From: Candidatus Binatia bacterium
GTDB taxonomy: Bacteria > Desulfobacterota > Binatia > UBA1149 > CAITLU01
Assembly: GCA_036493895.1 (NCBI GenBank)
Contig: DASXOZ010000070.1
Span: forward strand, 288,868 to 352,867
Length of the DNA stretch: 64,000 nucleotides
Reading direction: 5' to 3'
Under the pieces are notes generated by a model. It was not told the origin of the DNA. It saw only the letters and a program-made list of their open reading frames with translations, and made no database searches. A program made the position numbers and the translations under genes. Below are positions 12,977 through 20,644 of this stretch, piece by piece. Within the stretch, counting starts at the first letter, position 1. Each line of letters opens with the position of its first letter.

Positions 12977-13754
12977 ATCTGCGCGCGGCGCCGGCCCGCG
13001 GCGCGTCGGCGTCCTCGGCGGAACCTTCGATCCCGTGCATCTCGGGCATATCCGCAGCGCGCGCGAGATCGCCGAAGCGTTCTCGCTCGATGTCGTGAGG
13101 CTGGTCCTGGCGGCGCGACCTCCTCACAAGCCTTCGGGCGCCTCGGCTGCGGCCGAGGACCGCTGGCAGATGCTGATTCTTGCGGTGGCCGAAGCGGAAT
13201 GCAGCGGGGAAATCGCGCCCGGGCTCGTCGTGCCCTGCGACATCGAGCTGCGGCGAAGCTCCCCCTCGTGGACAGTCGATACCCTGCGTGAGCTTTCGGC
13301 CAACGATCCCGAAGGCGAGCTTTTCTTCATCGTGGGCAGCGATGCCTACGCCGAGGTCGACACCTGGAGCCGCCCCGGAGAGCTTCTCGCGCTGGCCAAC
13401 GTGATCGTCACGTCGAGGCCGGGCCGGCAAGGTTTCGAGCACACGCCACTTCCTCCCGTTGCCGCGCGCGCGCAGGCTCGTTATGATTCTTCCATCGGAG
13501 TGTACGTTCATACCAGCGGCCACCAGGTACGTGGCCACGGCATCCGCGGCATCGAGGTTTCTTCCACCGAAATCCGCCGTCGGGTGCGCCTCGGTCTCCC
13601 CGTCCAGTCCATGACCGGCCCCGCCGTCGCGCGTTTCATCGCCGACCACGGCCTCTACCAGTCCGATTCCCAGCCCTCCGTGGCGGGCCAACGCCCCGCC
13701 GCAGGGGAACTGGGCAACCAACCCTCCGGAGCAGGCAAGCATTGCAAGGAATGA
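12966..13754 (+). CDS. nadD: Nicotinate-nucleotide adenylyltransferase
   Basis: NadD makes deamido-NAD from nicotinate mononucleotide and ATP. The 262-residue protein has GVLGGTFDPVHLGHIRSA (nucleotidyltransferase HxGH motif), the SSPSWTVDTLREL stretch and SSTEIRRRVRLG (ISSTxIR-type motif). About 30 extra Pro/Gly/Ser-rich residues after YQSD form a tail not expected in the family. The stop overlaps the rsfS ATG. Confidence 0.95.
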
Positions 13755-14185
13755 CCAAGGACTCCTCGCGCGATCTGGCAACGATGGCAGCCGACCTGGC
13801 CGCCGATGGAAAGGCCCTCGGAATCACGATCCTGGACCTTCGCGAGATCTCGTCGGTGGCCGACTATTTCGTCGTCGCCAGCGGCAGGTCCCACATCCAG
13901 GTGGACGCGATCTGCGACCGCATCGACAAGGGAATCGCGCAAAGACTCGGCGCCAGGGCGATCTCGGTCGAGGGACTCGAGAACGCCCAGTGGGCCATCC
14001 TCGACTACGGGTCGGTCGTCATCCACGTGTTCCAGGAAAGCGTGCGCGAGCTTTACGACCTCGAGCGCCTGTGGAGCCTCGCGCCGCGTTGGAAGCACGG
14101 CGAGCCAACGGCACCCGCACGTGGACGCCGGCGCGCGACGGGCGCGGCTTCTTCACGCCGCGAGGCCAGCGCAGCCGGGGTCTGA
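13751..14185 (+). CDS. rsfS: Ribosomal silencing factor RsfS
   Basis: RsfS binds L14 and blocks subunit joining. The 144-residue protein contains the family core: ADDKxA-like MAADLAADGKALGITILDL, the SVADYFVVASGRSHIQV stretch and DYGSVVIHVF, then ELYDLERLW. The ATG, preceded by AAGGA and overlapping the nadD stop as ATGA, is preferred over an in-frame TTG 9 nt upstream. The last 35 residues are a basic, low-complexity tail. Confidence 0.96.
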   Translation: MTKDSSRDLATMAADLAADGKALGITILDLREISSVADYFVVASGRSHIQVDAICDRIDKGIAQRLGARAISVEGLENAQWAILDYGSVVIHVFQESVRELYDLERLWSLAPRWKHGEPTAPARGRRRATGAASSRREASAAGV

Positions 14186-14186
14186 C

Positions 14187-15368
14187 ATGCTGCGCCGCAC
14201 CGTCAGCTTCGTCGCGGCCATCGCGATCATCGGCGGCGTGGCGTCGCTCGTCTATTTCAATTCGCAGCCGACGACGCTTCGGTGGGCCCCGAATCGCGAG
14301 CTGACCGTTCCGCTGGCCTGGCTGATCGTCGGCGCGACGACGGCAGGCGCCGCCCTCGGGCTGGTCGTGCTGCTCGCGCGCGAAGGACACTGGGCGCTTC
14401 GCCAGTGGCGCCTCCTGCGCGCGCTCAGGGCTTCCGAGCGCGCGGCTTCGCGCCGCTCCGAGGCGCGAGCTTCGCTGCTCGCCGGTCGCCACGCGCAAGC
14501 GCGCAGCCTTCTTGCGAAAACCGCCAGCGGCCCGTCCGCCGTCATCGACGATGCCGTGGATTACGGCGAGGCGTTTCTCGCCGAAGGACGTCCGACCGAG
14601 GGCCGCACGCACCTCGAGGATGCCAGAAAAGAGCTCGGCGACGATCCGCGCATCCTGTTCGCGCTCGCGCGCTGCTGTCGCGCTCTCGGCGACGACGCAG
14701 CGGCCGTTGCGGCCCTCGACCGCGCCGTCGATGCGTTGCCGTCCAGTGTCGCGCTGCATTCGCTTCGCCGCGACTGCCTCGTGGACCTGCAGTGGTGGCC
14801 GACCGCCGAGGCCGCCCAGCAGCGCATCGTCGATCTTCATCCGTCCGATCCTTCGGAGAAGCACCGCCTGATCGACATCCGGATGAAGGCGGCCGAATTC
14901 GCCGGCAATGGCGATCGCGAAGCGGCGCTGCGAGGCGTGCTCGCGCTCGATCCGTCGTGGCCCGCGGCAGCGACCGCCCGTGCGGCGATGCTCGCCGAAC
15001 GCGGACAAAATCGCGCCGCGCTTCGCATCCTCGTGCGCGCGGCGAAGCGGCGGCCTGCCGAAGAGACGCTACGCGCCCTCGACGAAATGCTCGAGAAGGG
15101 AAGCCCGCGAAAGATGCTGTCGGTCTACCGCAAGCTTCGCCGGGGCAACCCGGCGAGCAGCGAGCTGGTGCTGCACCTTGCGGCCAATCTGGTGCGGCTC
15201 GGACGCCACGGCGAAGCGGAAGCACAGCTTCGCGAGCTGGAGGGAGCGACCGGCCGCGAAGCGGCGCTCGTCGAGAGCCTTCGCGCGCGCATTCTCGAAA
15301 GCCATTCGGATTCGGCCGGCGCCGCCGATGCACTTCGCCGCGCGCTCGACAGCTCCCTCGAGGGTTAG
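14187..15368 (+). CDS. LapA-LapB-like membrane TPR protein
   Basis: A 393-residue protein that begins with two hydrophobic helices (about 5-25 and 45-67) separated by YFNSQPTTLRWAPNRELTVP. That is the pattern of LapA: a short membrane protein with an N-Q-P turn and then a pL.wl...G second helix. The rest is a series of tetratricopeptide-like helical repeats (about 100-390), as in LapB. In E. coli lapA and lapB are separate adjacent genes controlling LPS assembly and LpxC turnover. The C-terminal rubredoxin-type CxxC pairs of LapB are absent. The fusion reading is my inference; a HemY-like TPR protein is the alternative. It follows rsfS by 1 nt. Confidence 0.7.
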   Translation: MLRRTVSFVAAIAIIGGVASLVYFNSQPTTLRWAPNRELTVPLAWLIVGATTAGAALGLVVLLAREGHWALRQWRLLRALRASERAASRRSEARASLLAGRHAQARSLLAKTASGPSAVIDDAVDYGEAFLAEGRPTEGRTHLEDARKELGDDPRILFALARCCRALGDDAAAVAALDRAVDALPSSVALHSLRRDCLVDLQWWPTAEAAQQRIVDLHPSDPSEKHRLIDIRMKAAEFAGNGDREAALRGVLALDPSWPAAATARAAMLAERGQNRAALRILVRAAKRRPAEETLRALDEMLEKGSPRKMLSVYRKLRRGNPASSELVLHLAANLVRLGRHGEAEAQLRELEGATGREAALVESLRARILESHSDSAGAADALRRALDSSLEG

Positions 15369-15413
15369 CAGGCCGCGGGAAATTCCATCCCTTCGGTGCG
15401 GGTCCGCAACCCG

Positions 15414-16682
15414 CTAGCAGGCATCTGCGCGCGAGAGCTCGCGCGCGATCGCCGCCAGCCCCGCAAGATCGTGCACGTCGCGGCTCTGCTCGGGCACGAC
15501 GCGCAGCGAGATTCCTTCGGGAAGCTCCGCTTCGAACACTTCGCGGCGCACTTCCTGCGCAGCCGCCTGCACGATGCGCGCCTCCAGTGTCCCGCGCAGC
15601 CAGCGCACCACCGCCGGCGCAACGCCTTGTGCGGCCAGTGCGGCCATCAACGGCGCCAGAGGGTCGTCGCCGGCATCCGGCACGCGATCGTCCAGGCGAT
15701 CATGGCTCGACGCGCCCCGTTGCCGCACGAATCGCCGCGGATCCTCGATGCCGTCGGCAACCTGCAGGCGATTCATCACCACGCCCTTGAGCGATACGCC
15801 GAGCTGCTGCATCCGCTCGGTGAGTCCCTCGGCATCTTCGAGCACCTGCTCGTCCGGTCCCGTCACGAGCACGAACGCCGTCGATGGATCCTGCAGCAGT
15901 GCCCTCACCTTGCGGCTGCGCGCAGTGACACCGTCGACGAGGCTCTCGATCGCCGAAAAAAATGACGCGATTTCGCTCAGTGCCTGGATACCGGTGGCAT
16001 CCTCGATGCGCTCGAAGACGAAGCGCGCACCGCGGCTGGCGGCTTTCCACGCGCTCCATCCTGCCGAGGCCGGACCGGCGAGCCACGACAGCAGCGTGCG
16101 GTCGAACAGGTCCTCGAGGCGACGCGGAGCCTCGAGGAAATCCAGCGCGTGACGCGACGGCGGAGTGTCGAGCACGATCAGGTCGAAGTTGCCGCTCTCC
16201 TCGATGCGGCAAAGCTCTTCGATGGCCATGTACTCGGTCGAGCCGGCGAACGAGCGCGACACGTTCTGGTAGAACGGGTTGGCCAGGATCGTGTCGCGCA
16301 CCTGCGGATTCGGCGAATGGCGCGCGATGAACTCATCCCACGCGCTCTTCTGGTCGAGCATGCCGGCCCACAGCGTCGCCGACGGATCGAGGCCGGCCTG
16401 CTCGAAGCGGCGCGGCTCGATGCGCTCGCCGCCGGGGCGCAGCTCGCCGGCGCCGAGCGCTTCGGCCAGCCGCCGCGCCGGATCGATCGTCAGCACCATC
16501 GTGCGGCGGCCCGCCAGTGCTCCGACCAGCGCGAGCGCCGCCGCAATGGTCGTCTTGCCCACGCCTCCGCTGCCGACGCAGACGACGACGCGATGCCGGG
16601 CCAGCACCTCGTCGATGCCCGCGTTTTTCGCGTTCCTCTCTCCCCTCGCCTCCCGCTCGTCCCTTTCCTCCCTTTCGATCAT
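15414..16682 (-). CDS. ArsA/Get3-family ATPase, second of a pair
   Basis: A 422-residue P-loop ATPase. It has a deviant Walker A GSGGVGKT (37-44), VLTIDPARRLAEALG (ArsA signature), LIVLDTPPSRHALDFL (Walker B with switch) and FVLVTGPDEQVLEDA. These are the marks of ArsA/Get3-type anion-pump or tail-anchored-protein ATPases. There is no arsB or arsR nearby, so arsenite export is unlikely. Its ATG overlaps the upstream paralogue's stop, so the two are translated together and may form a heterodimer. Residues 1-20 are highly charged. Substrate unknown. Confidence 0.85.
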   Translation of the reverse strand: MIEREERDEREARGERNAKNAGIDEVLARHRVVVCVGSGGVGKTTIAAALALVGALAGRRTMVLTIDPARRLAEALGAGELRPGGERIEPRRFEQAGLDPSATLWAGMLDQKSAWDEFIARHSPNPQVRDTILANPFYQNVSRSFAGSTEYMAIEELCRIEESGNFDLIVLDTPPSRHALDFLEAPRRLEDLFDRTLLSWLAGPASAGWSAWKAASRGARFVFERIEDATGIQALSEIASFFSAIESLVDGVTARSRKVRALLQDPSTAFVLVTGPDEQVLEDAEGLTERMQQLGVSLKGVVMNRLQVADGIEDPRRFVRQRGASSHDRLDDRVPDAGDDPLAPLMAALAAQGVAPAVVRWLRGTLEARIVQAAAQEVRREVFEAELPEGISLRVVPEQSRDVHDLAGLAAIARELSRADAC

Positions 16683-17659
16683 GGGTTTCCCCGCTGCGAA
16701 CGAGCCAGCTTCGGCCGGAATCCGGGTTTACGCCGCGCCGCGAGCATCGAAACCAGCTCGCGCGCATCGTCGATCCCGAATTCCTCGCGCACCAGCAGCG
16801 GCACGCGTTCCGCTCTCAAGCCGGTGCATTCCTCGAGACGCGAGATGGCGGCCTGCTGCACCGCGTCCCACTCGAGCGCGTCGGTCGCCGCTTCGGTCAT
16901 CGCAGCGCGAAGACGCTCGGCTTCGCCCTCTGCGGGCAGGCGGCCGAGCACCTCGATCGCCTCGGCGGCGCCGCGAGGAACCGGCGGCCGGCAGCGATTG
17001 ACGAACAGGTCTCCGAGCGGAAAGTGCAGGTCGCCGCGCAGCCGCTCGATGATCGAGCAGGCTTCGGTCACCGGCATTTCTTCCGGGGTCGCGACGACGT
17101 GGACGCAGGTGCGTTTCGGATCGGCAAGCAGCTGCTGGACCCGGGTCGCTTCACGGTGCACGAGGCCGCTTCGAAACGCGGTGGCAGCGGCCGACGGCAT
17201 CTGAAGGTACTGCAGGCTGTGACCGGAGGCTCCGGCATCGACGAACATGCGTTCCCACACCGGCTGCCCGTCGGCCATGCGGCGCTCGGCTTCGAACCAG
17301 ATCTTGCCGACCGTCATCAGCTCTTTCAGGCCCGGCGCGCCGGCGACGAAGATCGAGTAGAACCTGCTCGCGAACACCAGCGACAGCAGGCGCTTGATCG
17401 GGATGACCAGGCGCAGGTATTCGGCCAGCGCTTCGTCGCCTTCGAGCGTGAGGAGAGTCAGGTGGGGAGCGACGACGCGGGGAGCGCCCGGCACGATGTC
17501 TTCGGCATCGAAAAGGCGCGACAGGCCCCCGTGGCGCCCGATCTCGGCGACGAGAGTACGCTGCCCGTGCGAGGCCGCCTCCAGGCCCAGGGCCGCCGTC
17601 AGCGTCGATTTTCCGACTCCGCCCTTGCCGACGACGAACTGGAGGCCGGCATCGCTCAA
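16679..17659 (-). CDS. ArsA/Get3-family ATPase, first of a pair
   Basis: A 326-residue P-loop ATPase starting MSDAGLQFVVGKGGVGKST, with the deviant Walker A (two lysines) in its first 20 residues. Then come TLVAEIGRHGGLSRLF instead of the usual D-P-A-x-x-L switch, CVHVVATPEEMPVTEA and FVNRCRPPVP. It is shorter than classic ArsA halves. It is divergent from bamD with a 157-bp gap and overlaps the second ATPase by 4 nt. The DPA motif is kept only in the partner, which fits a division of labour between the two subunits. Confidence 0.85.
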   Translation of the reverse strand: MSDAGLQFVVGKGGVGKSTLTAALGLEAASHGQRTLVAEIGRHGGLSRLFDAEDIVPGAPRVVAPHLTLLTLEGDEALAEYLRLVIPIKRLLSLVFASRFYSIFVAGAPGLKELMTVGKIWFEAERRMADGQPVWERMFVDAGASGHSLQYLQMPSAAATAFRSGLVHREATRVQQLLADPKRTCVHVVATPEEMPVTEACSIIERLRGDLHFPLGDLFVNRCRPPVPRGAAEAIEVLGRLPAEGEAERLRAAMTEAATDALEWDAVQQAAISRLEECTGLRAERVPLLVREEFGIDDARELVSMLAARRKPGFRPKLARSQRGNP

Positions 17660-17816
17660 GCGGCCCGAGCGTGCCCGCCGCTTCCCGCGTTGGCAATCGC
17701 CCGCCTATTGCCGCGCCTGCGCCGCACCTCCGCCCCCTGCGCCCCTTCTGCGCGCTTCCCCGGTCGGTGCACCGCGCGAGTTTACCGGAGACGGCGCCGC
17801 GGATAGCCTTGTGCCG

Positions 17817-18686
17817 ATGCGACTGCCCCGTCCCCTGCTTCGCAAGTTCGCCGTCGCCGGCACCGTCGCCGCGGCCTGCGCCGTTTTGTCTGCCTGCAGC
17901 GCCGCTCCGACGCCGCCGGAGGACGACCTTTTCCGGGAAGCGTCGATCGCCCTGGAAGACGAGAGCTACGCCACCGCGATCAGCGACTACAAGAAGCTGC
18001 TCGAGCAGTACCCTTTCTCCGACAAGGCCGAGATCGCGAGCCTCAACATTGCGTACGCCCACTATCTGACCGGGCAATACGGCGATGCGATTGCCTCGTT
18101 CAACGATTTCGAGCGCCTCTATCCGGTCAGCCCGCTGCTGCCGTTCGTCAGTTACACGATCGGCATGTGCTGGCTCGAGCAGGCCAAGGACGGATTCCGC
18201 GATCCGACCGCGTCGGCCGAGGCGCTGCGCCAGTTCAAGAAGGTCGCAAGCGAGTTCCCGCGGACGCTCTACGCCGATCTTGCCGTGTTTCGCCAGCAGC
18301 AGGCCCGCGAGGATCTTGCGGCCCACGAGCTCGTCGTCGGCGACTTCTACCGTCGCAAGAAACGCTACGACGCCGCGCAGAACCGCTACAGCTACGTGAT
18401 CACCCAGTATCCCAACACGGAGAATGCCGCGCGCGCGGCTGCGCGCCTGAAGGATGTGCAGCTCGCGGGGGCCAGCCAGGCCGAAAAGGCGCAGCAGGCG
18501 AAAGACCAGAAGACCGTCGACGACATCACGACGAAGGCAGCGGCCGAGGCCAAGCACGAGCAGATCGAAGGCAAGCCGACGGTCAAGATCCACGCCGAGC
18601 CGCCGGTCGGCGCCCCTACCCCTGACACTCCTCCCGGCGATCCTTCGGCGAGCAAGCCTACGCCGCCGTCGCCGCCGCAGCCCTGA
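17817..18686 (+). CDS. bamD: Outer-membrane assembly lipoprotein BamD
   Basis: BamD is the essential lipoprotein partner of BamA in inserting beta-barrels into the outer membrane. The 289-residue product has a lipoprotein signal (VLSAC, lipidated C27) and five TPR-like repeats (EASIALEDESYATAISDYKK onward), including NIAYAHYLTGQYGDAI and VGDFYRRKKRYDAAQNRY, which match the BamD/ComL pattern. The C-terminal 50 residues are Lys/Glu- then Pro-rich and likely disordered. The ATG was chosen as the start of the signal peptide. Confidence 0.92.
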   Translation: MRLPRPLLRKFAVAGTVAAACAVLSACSAAPTPPEDDLFREASIALEDESYATAISDYKKLLEQYPFSDKAEIASLNIAYAHYLTGQYGDAIASFNDFERLYPVSPLLPFVSYTIGMCWLEQAKDGFRDPTASAEALRQFKKVASEFPRTLYADLAVFRQQQAREDLAAHELVVGDFYRRKKRYDAAQNRYSYVITQYPNTENAARAAARLKDVQLAGASQAEKAQQAKDQKTVDDITTKAAAEAKHEQIEGKPTVKIHAEPPVGAPTPDTPPGDPSASKPTPPSPPQP

Positions 18687-18737
18687 TCCGGCGGCACGGC
18701 GGACTTCGGCGGCAGATGCTGCTCGCCGGCCCGCTTC

Positions 18738-19481
18738 TTACGAATTTTGCAGCAGGCGCAGCCTCAGCGCCGCTCGCGTTGCCTCGCCTGCGCCGATCTC
18801 ATCGAGATAGCCGCTGACCGAGCCCCAGCGCGCATCCATGTCGGCGATCATCTTTTCCATCCGTTCCGCCGGGCTGCCGCAAAGGTAGAGCACGATCTCC
18901 GGATCGTAGCCCTCGCGCTCCATCAGCGCGCGCGTCGCTTCGACGAACGGCTGGAGGTAGCGCTCCGACATCGCGTAGTCCTCGATGACGACGGAGTCGG
19001 CAACGCCGAGCACCCGCAGCAGCACCGCGGTGACGACGCCCGTGCGGTCCTTTCCTCCGGTACAGTGGATCACCGCCGGCTGCGCATGCGACGAAGCGAG
19101 GTACTCGACCACTTCGCGCACGACCGGCGCGCCCTCTTCGAGCATGTCGAGGTAGCGGTTCTGCAGGTCGACCTTGGTCCAGTCGATGCGCGAGTCGCCG
19201 AGCGACAGCGAAACCTTGACCAGCGGCACGTGGCGGTGACGCTCCAGCCGCGACGAGAACGCACCGGGACCGTCGTGGGCGAGCTCGAGGTCGCTGCGAA
19301 GGTCGAAGACTCGGCCGATCCGGAGAAGCTCCAGGCGTGCCTCGTCGGTCGGCGTCAGATTCGTCAGGCGATCGGAGCGAAAAACGAGGCCGGGGCGGAT
19401 GCGCGCGGCGCCGGCCGCCTCGATGCCGCCTAGGTCGCGGAAATTGTAGGCGCCCTCGAGGGGGACACGGACACTCGTCAT
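18738..19481 (-). CDS. Tyrosine-protein phosphatase (Y_phosphatase3 type)
   Basis: A 247-residue cysteine-dependent phosphatase. The P-loop is HCTGGKDRTG with nucleophile C140 and R146; the N-terminal NFRDLGG and FRSDRLTNLT stretches are typical of the bacterial Tyr/Ser phosphatase family related to MptpB/LipA. No signal peptide is seen, so it is probably cytoplasmic. It is convergent with bamD and divergent from the SAM-riboswitch operon. Substrate unknown (protein phosphotyrosine or phosphoinositide). Confidence 0.88.
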   Translation of the reverse strand: MTSVRVPLEGAYNFRDLGGIEAAGAARIRPGLVFRSDRLTNLTPTDEARLELLRIGRVFDLRSDLELAHDGPGAFSSRLERHRHVPLVKVSLSLGDSRIDWTKVDLQNRYLDMLEEGAPVVREVVEYLASSHAQPAVIHCTGGKDRTGVVTAVLLRVLGVADSVVIEDYAMSERYLQPFVEATRALMEREGYDPEIVLYLCGSPAERMEKMIADMDARWGSVSGYLDEIGAGEATRAALRLRLLQNS

Positions 19482-19631
19482 CGGCGGAGTCTTTCACGCG
19501 CCGGCCAACCGCAAAAACGAGGCTCTGCAGCCGCGAAACACCCGCAATACCGGCACGCGACGGCGGTCTTGCCTGTTTCCCGAACGCCCGCCGGCGCACC
19601 AGGCGCGACCCGGCCGCGACGACAAAAGCGG

Positions 19632-19660
19632 TTGACCACCGGCAACGGCGCGGCTATACC
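19632..19660 (+). promoter_or_regulatory. Sigma-70-type promoter of the sulfur operon
   Basis: TTGACC (19632-19637) and TATACC (19655-19660) are separated by exactly 17 nt. Transcription would start about 7 nt later, at the first base of the riboswitch P1 helix. The position makes the assignment strong. Confidence 0.8.
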
Positions 19661-19667
19661 CGGCCTC

Positions 19668-19793
19668 ACCTTATTCAGAGTGGCGGAGGGAAAGGGCCCT
19701 GCGATGCCACAGCAACCGGCCCGTCGAAAGACGGGTGCTGGTGCTAACTCCCTCACCCGCCGTCGGCCAGACGGTGTGGGTGGAAGATAAGGT
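19668..19793 (+). ncRNA. SAM-I (S-box) riboswitch
   Basis: The region carries the S-box hallmarks in order: P1 strand ACCTTAT, then CAGAGTGGCGGAGGGA, GGCCCT, the GCAACCGGCCCG core with a P3 hairpin (CCCGTC-GAAA-GACGGG), GGTGCTAACTCC and the closing P1 strand ATAAGGT (19787-19793). P1 pairs over 7 bp. In the SAM-I class, S-adenosylmethionine binding stabilises P1 and switches the genes off. It sits between a good promoter and an intrinsic terminator upstream of genes suited to cysteine or methionine synthesis. Confidence 0.95.
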
Positions 19794-19814
19794 CGAGTCT
19801 GCCCTCTCTCCGGC

Positions 19815-19853
19815 ACCTCTTCCTTATCGCACGCGGCAGGAAGAGGTTTTTTT
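19815..19853 (+). terminator. Riboswitch-controlled intrinsic terminator with embedded ribosome-binding site
   Basis: A 9-bp stem, CCTCTTCCT (19816-19824) with AGGAAGAGG (19838-19846), is followed by seven Ts. The upper 5' arm CCTTATC (19822-19828) is also perfectly complementary to GATAAGG (19786-19792), the 3' strand of riboswitch P1, giving the antiterminator. When SAM is bound P1 forms and the terminator can fold. The 3' arm AGGAAGAGG is also the best Shine-Dalgarno sequence for the TTG start 5 nt later. Confidence 0.9.
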
Positions 19854-20622
19854 GTACCCGGATTTCGACAGCCTTCGACACCTTGCCTCCCAGACCCCTG
19901 GGCCTTCGACGAAAATGCTCGTCGTCGGCGCCGGTGCTCTCGGATGCGCGGCCGCGCGCACGCTGGCCCGCGAGCCGGGCGTCGCGCTCACGCTCGTCGA
20001 CGACGACCGCGTCGAGCTTTCCAACCTGCAGCGCCAGGTGCTCTATCGCGACGACGACATCGGCAGGCCGAAGGTGGAAGCTGCGTGCGAAGCGCTCGAG
20101 CGCGAGTTCGATGCGACAGTCTCGGGCGTTGCGAGCCGTTTCGATGCGACGACCGGCACCGCTCTGGTTGCCGGTGCCGATATCGTCATCGACGCGACCG
20201 ACGATCCGCCGACCAAGTTCCTCATCAATCGCCTCTGCGTCGAAGCGTCCAAGCCATGGATCTACGCTGGAGTGGCGAGGACTTCAGGCCAGTGGATGCT
20301 CGTCGTCCCGGGGCGCAGCGCCTGTCTCGAATGCGTGTTTCCTGAAATTCCCGGCGCGGCCGAGACGGCCGAAGGCTGTTCGGCCCTCGGCATCCTCGCG
20401 CCCGTCGCCGGCGTCGTCGGCTCGATGCAGGCGCTGGTGGCGCTGGCGTTTGCCGCAAATCCGCAGCGTTCGCGTCCGGGACGCCTGCACGTCTACGAGC
20501 TTGGCGGCGCGCGCTCGCGAGCCGTCGATTTCCCGCCGCGCGCAGACTGTTTCTGCCGCGCCGCAACCCTTCCCGCCGCAAACACCGCGGCGGCCGCCGT
20601 CCAGGCCGCAGGGCCACGATAG
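19852..20622 (+). CDS. ThiF/MoeB-like E1 adenylating enzyme without the N-terminal Arg motif
   Basis: A 256-residue activating enzyme expected to adenylate the C-terminus of a sulfur-carrier protein. It shows GAGALG (26-31), the acidic ribose loop LVDDDRVE (about 48-55), NLQRQ (58-62), GRPKVEA with K74, DATDD (114-118), a zinc-type CLEC (158-161) paired with a CFC rather than CxxC (233-235), and C176 (EGCSALGILAPVAGV), which matches the ThiF catalytic cysteine. The usual start RYxRQ..LPxIGxxGQxKL is missing; residues 1-20 do not resemble it. The start is TTG, set by AGGAAGAGG 5 nt upstream, just after the terminator T run. An ATG at 19915 would cut the first strand. First gene of the SAM-riboswitch operon. 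Confidence 0.88.
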   Translation: MYPDFDSLRHLASQTPGPSTKMLVVGAGALGCAAARTLAREPGVALTLVDDDRVELSNLQRQVLYRDDDIGRPKVEAACEALEREFDATVSGVASRFDATTGTALVAGADIVIDATDDPPTKFLINRLCVEASKPWIYAGVARTSGQWMLVVPGRSACLECVFPEIPGAAETAEGCSALGILAPVAGVVGSMQALVALAFAANPQRSRPGRLHVYELGGARSRAVDFPPRADCFCRAATLPAANTAAAAVQAAGPR

Positions 20623-20644
20623 GATCAAGCAGGAGAACCCAGCC

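Noticed and set aside
19735..19851. An upstream start of the E1 gene inside the riboswitch
   Set aside because: The codons would lie in the SAM aptamer and terminator; their translation has no similarity to E1 proteins.
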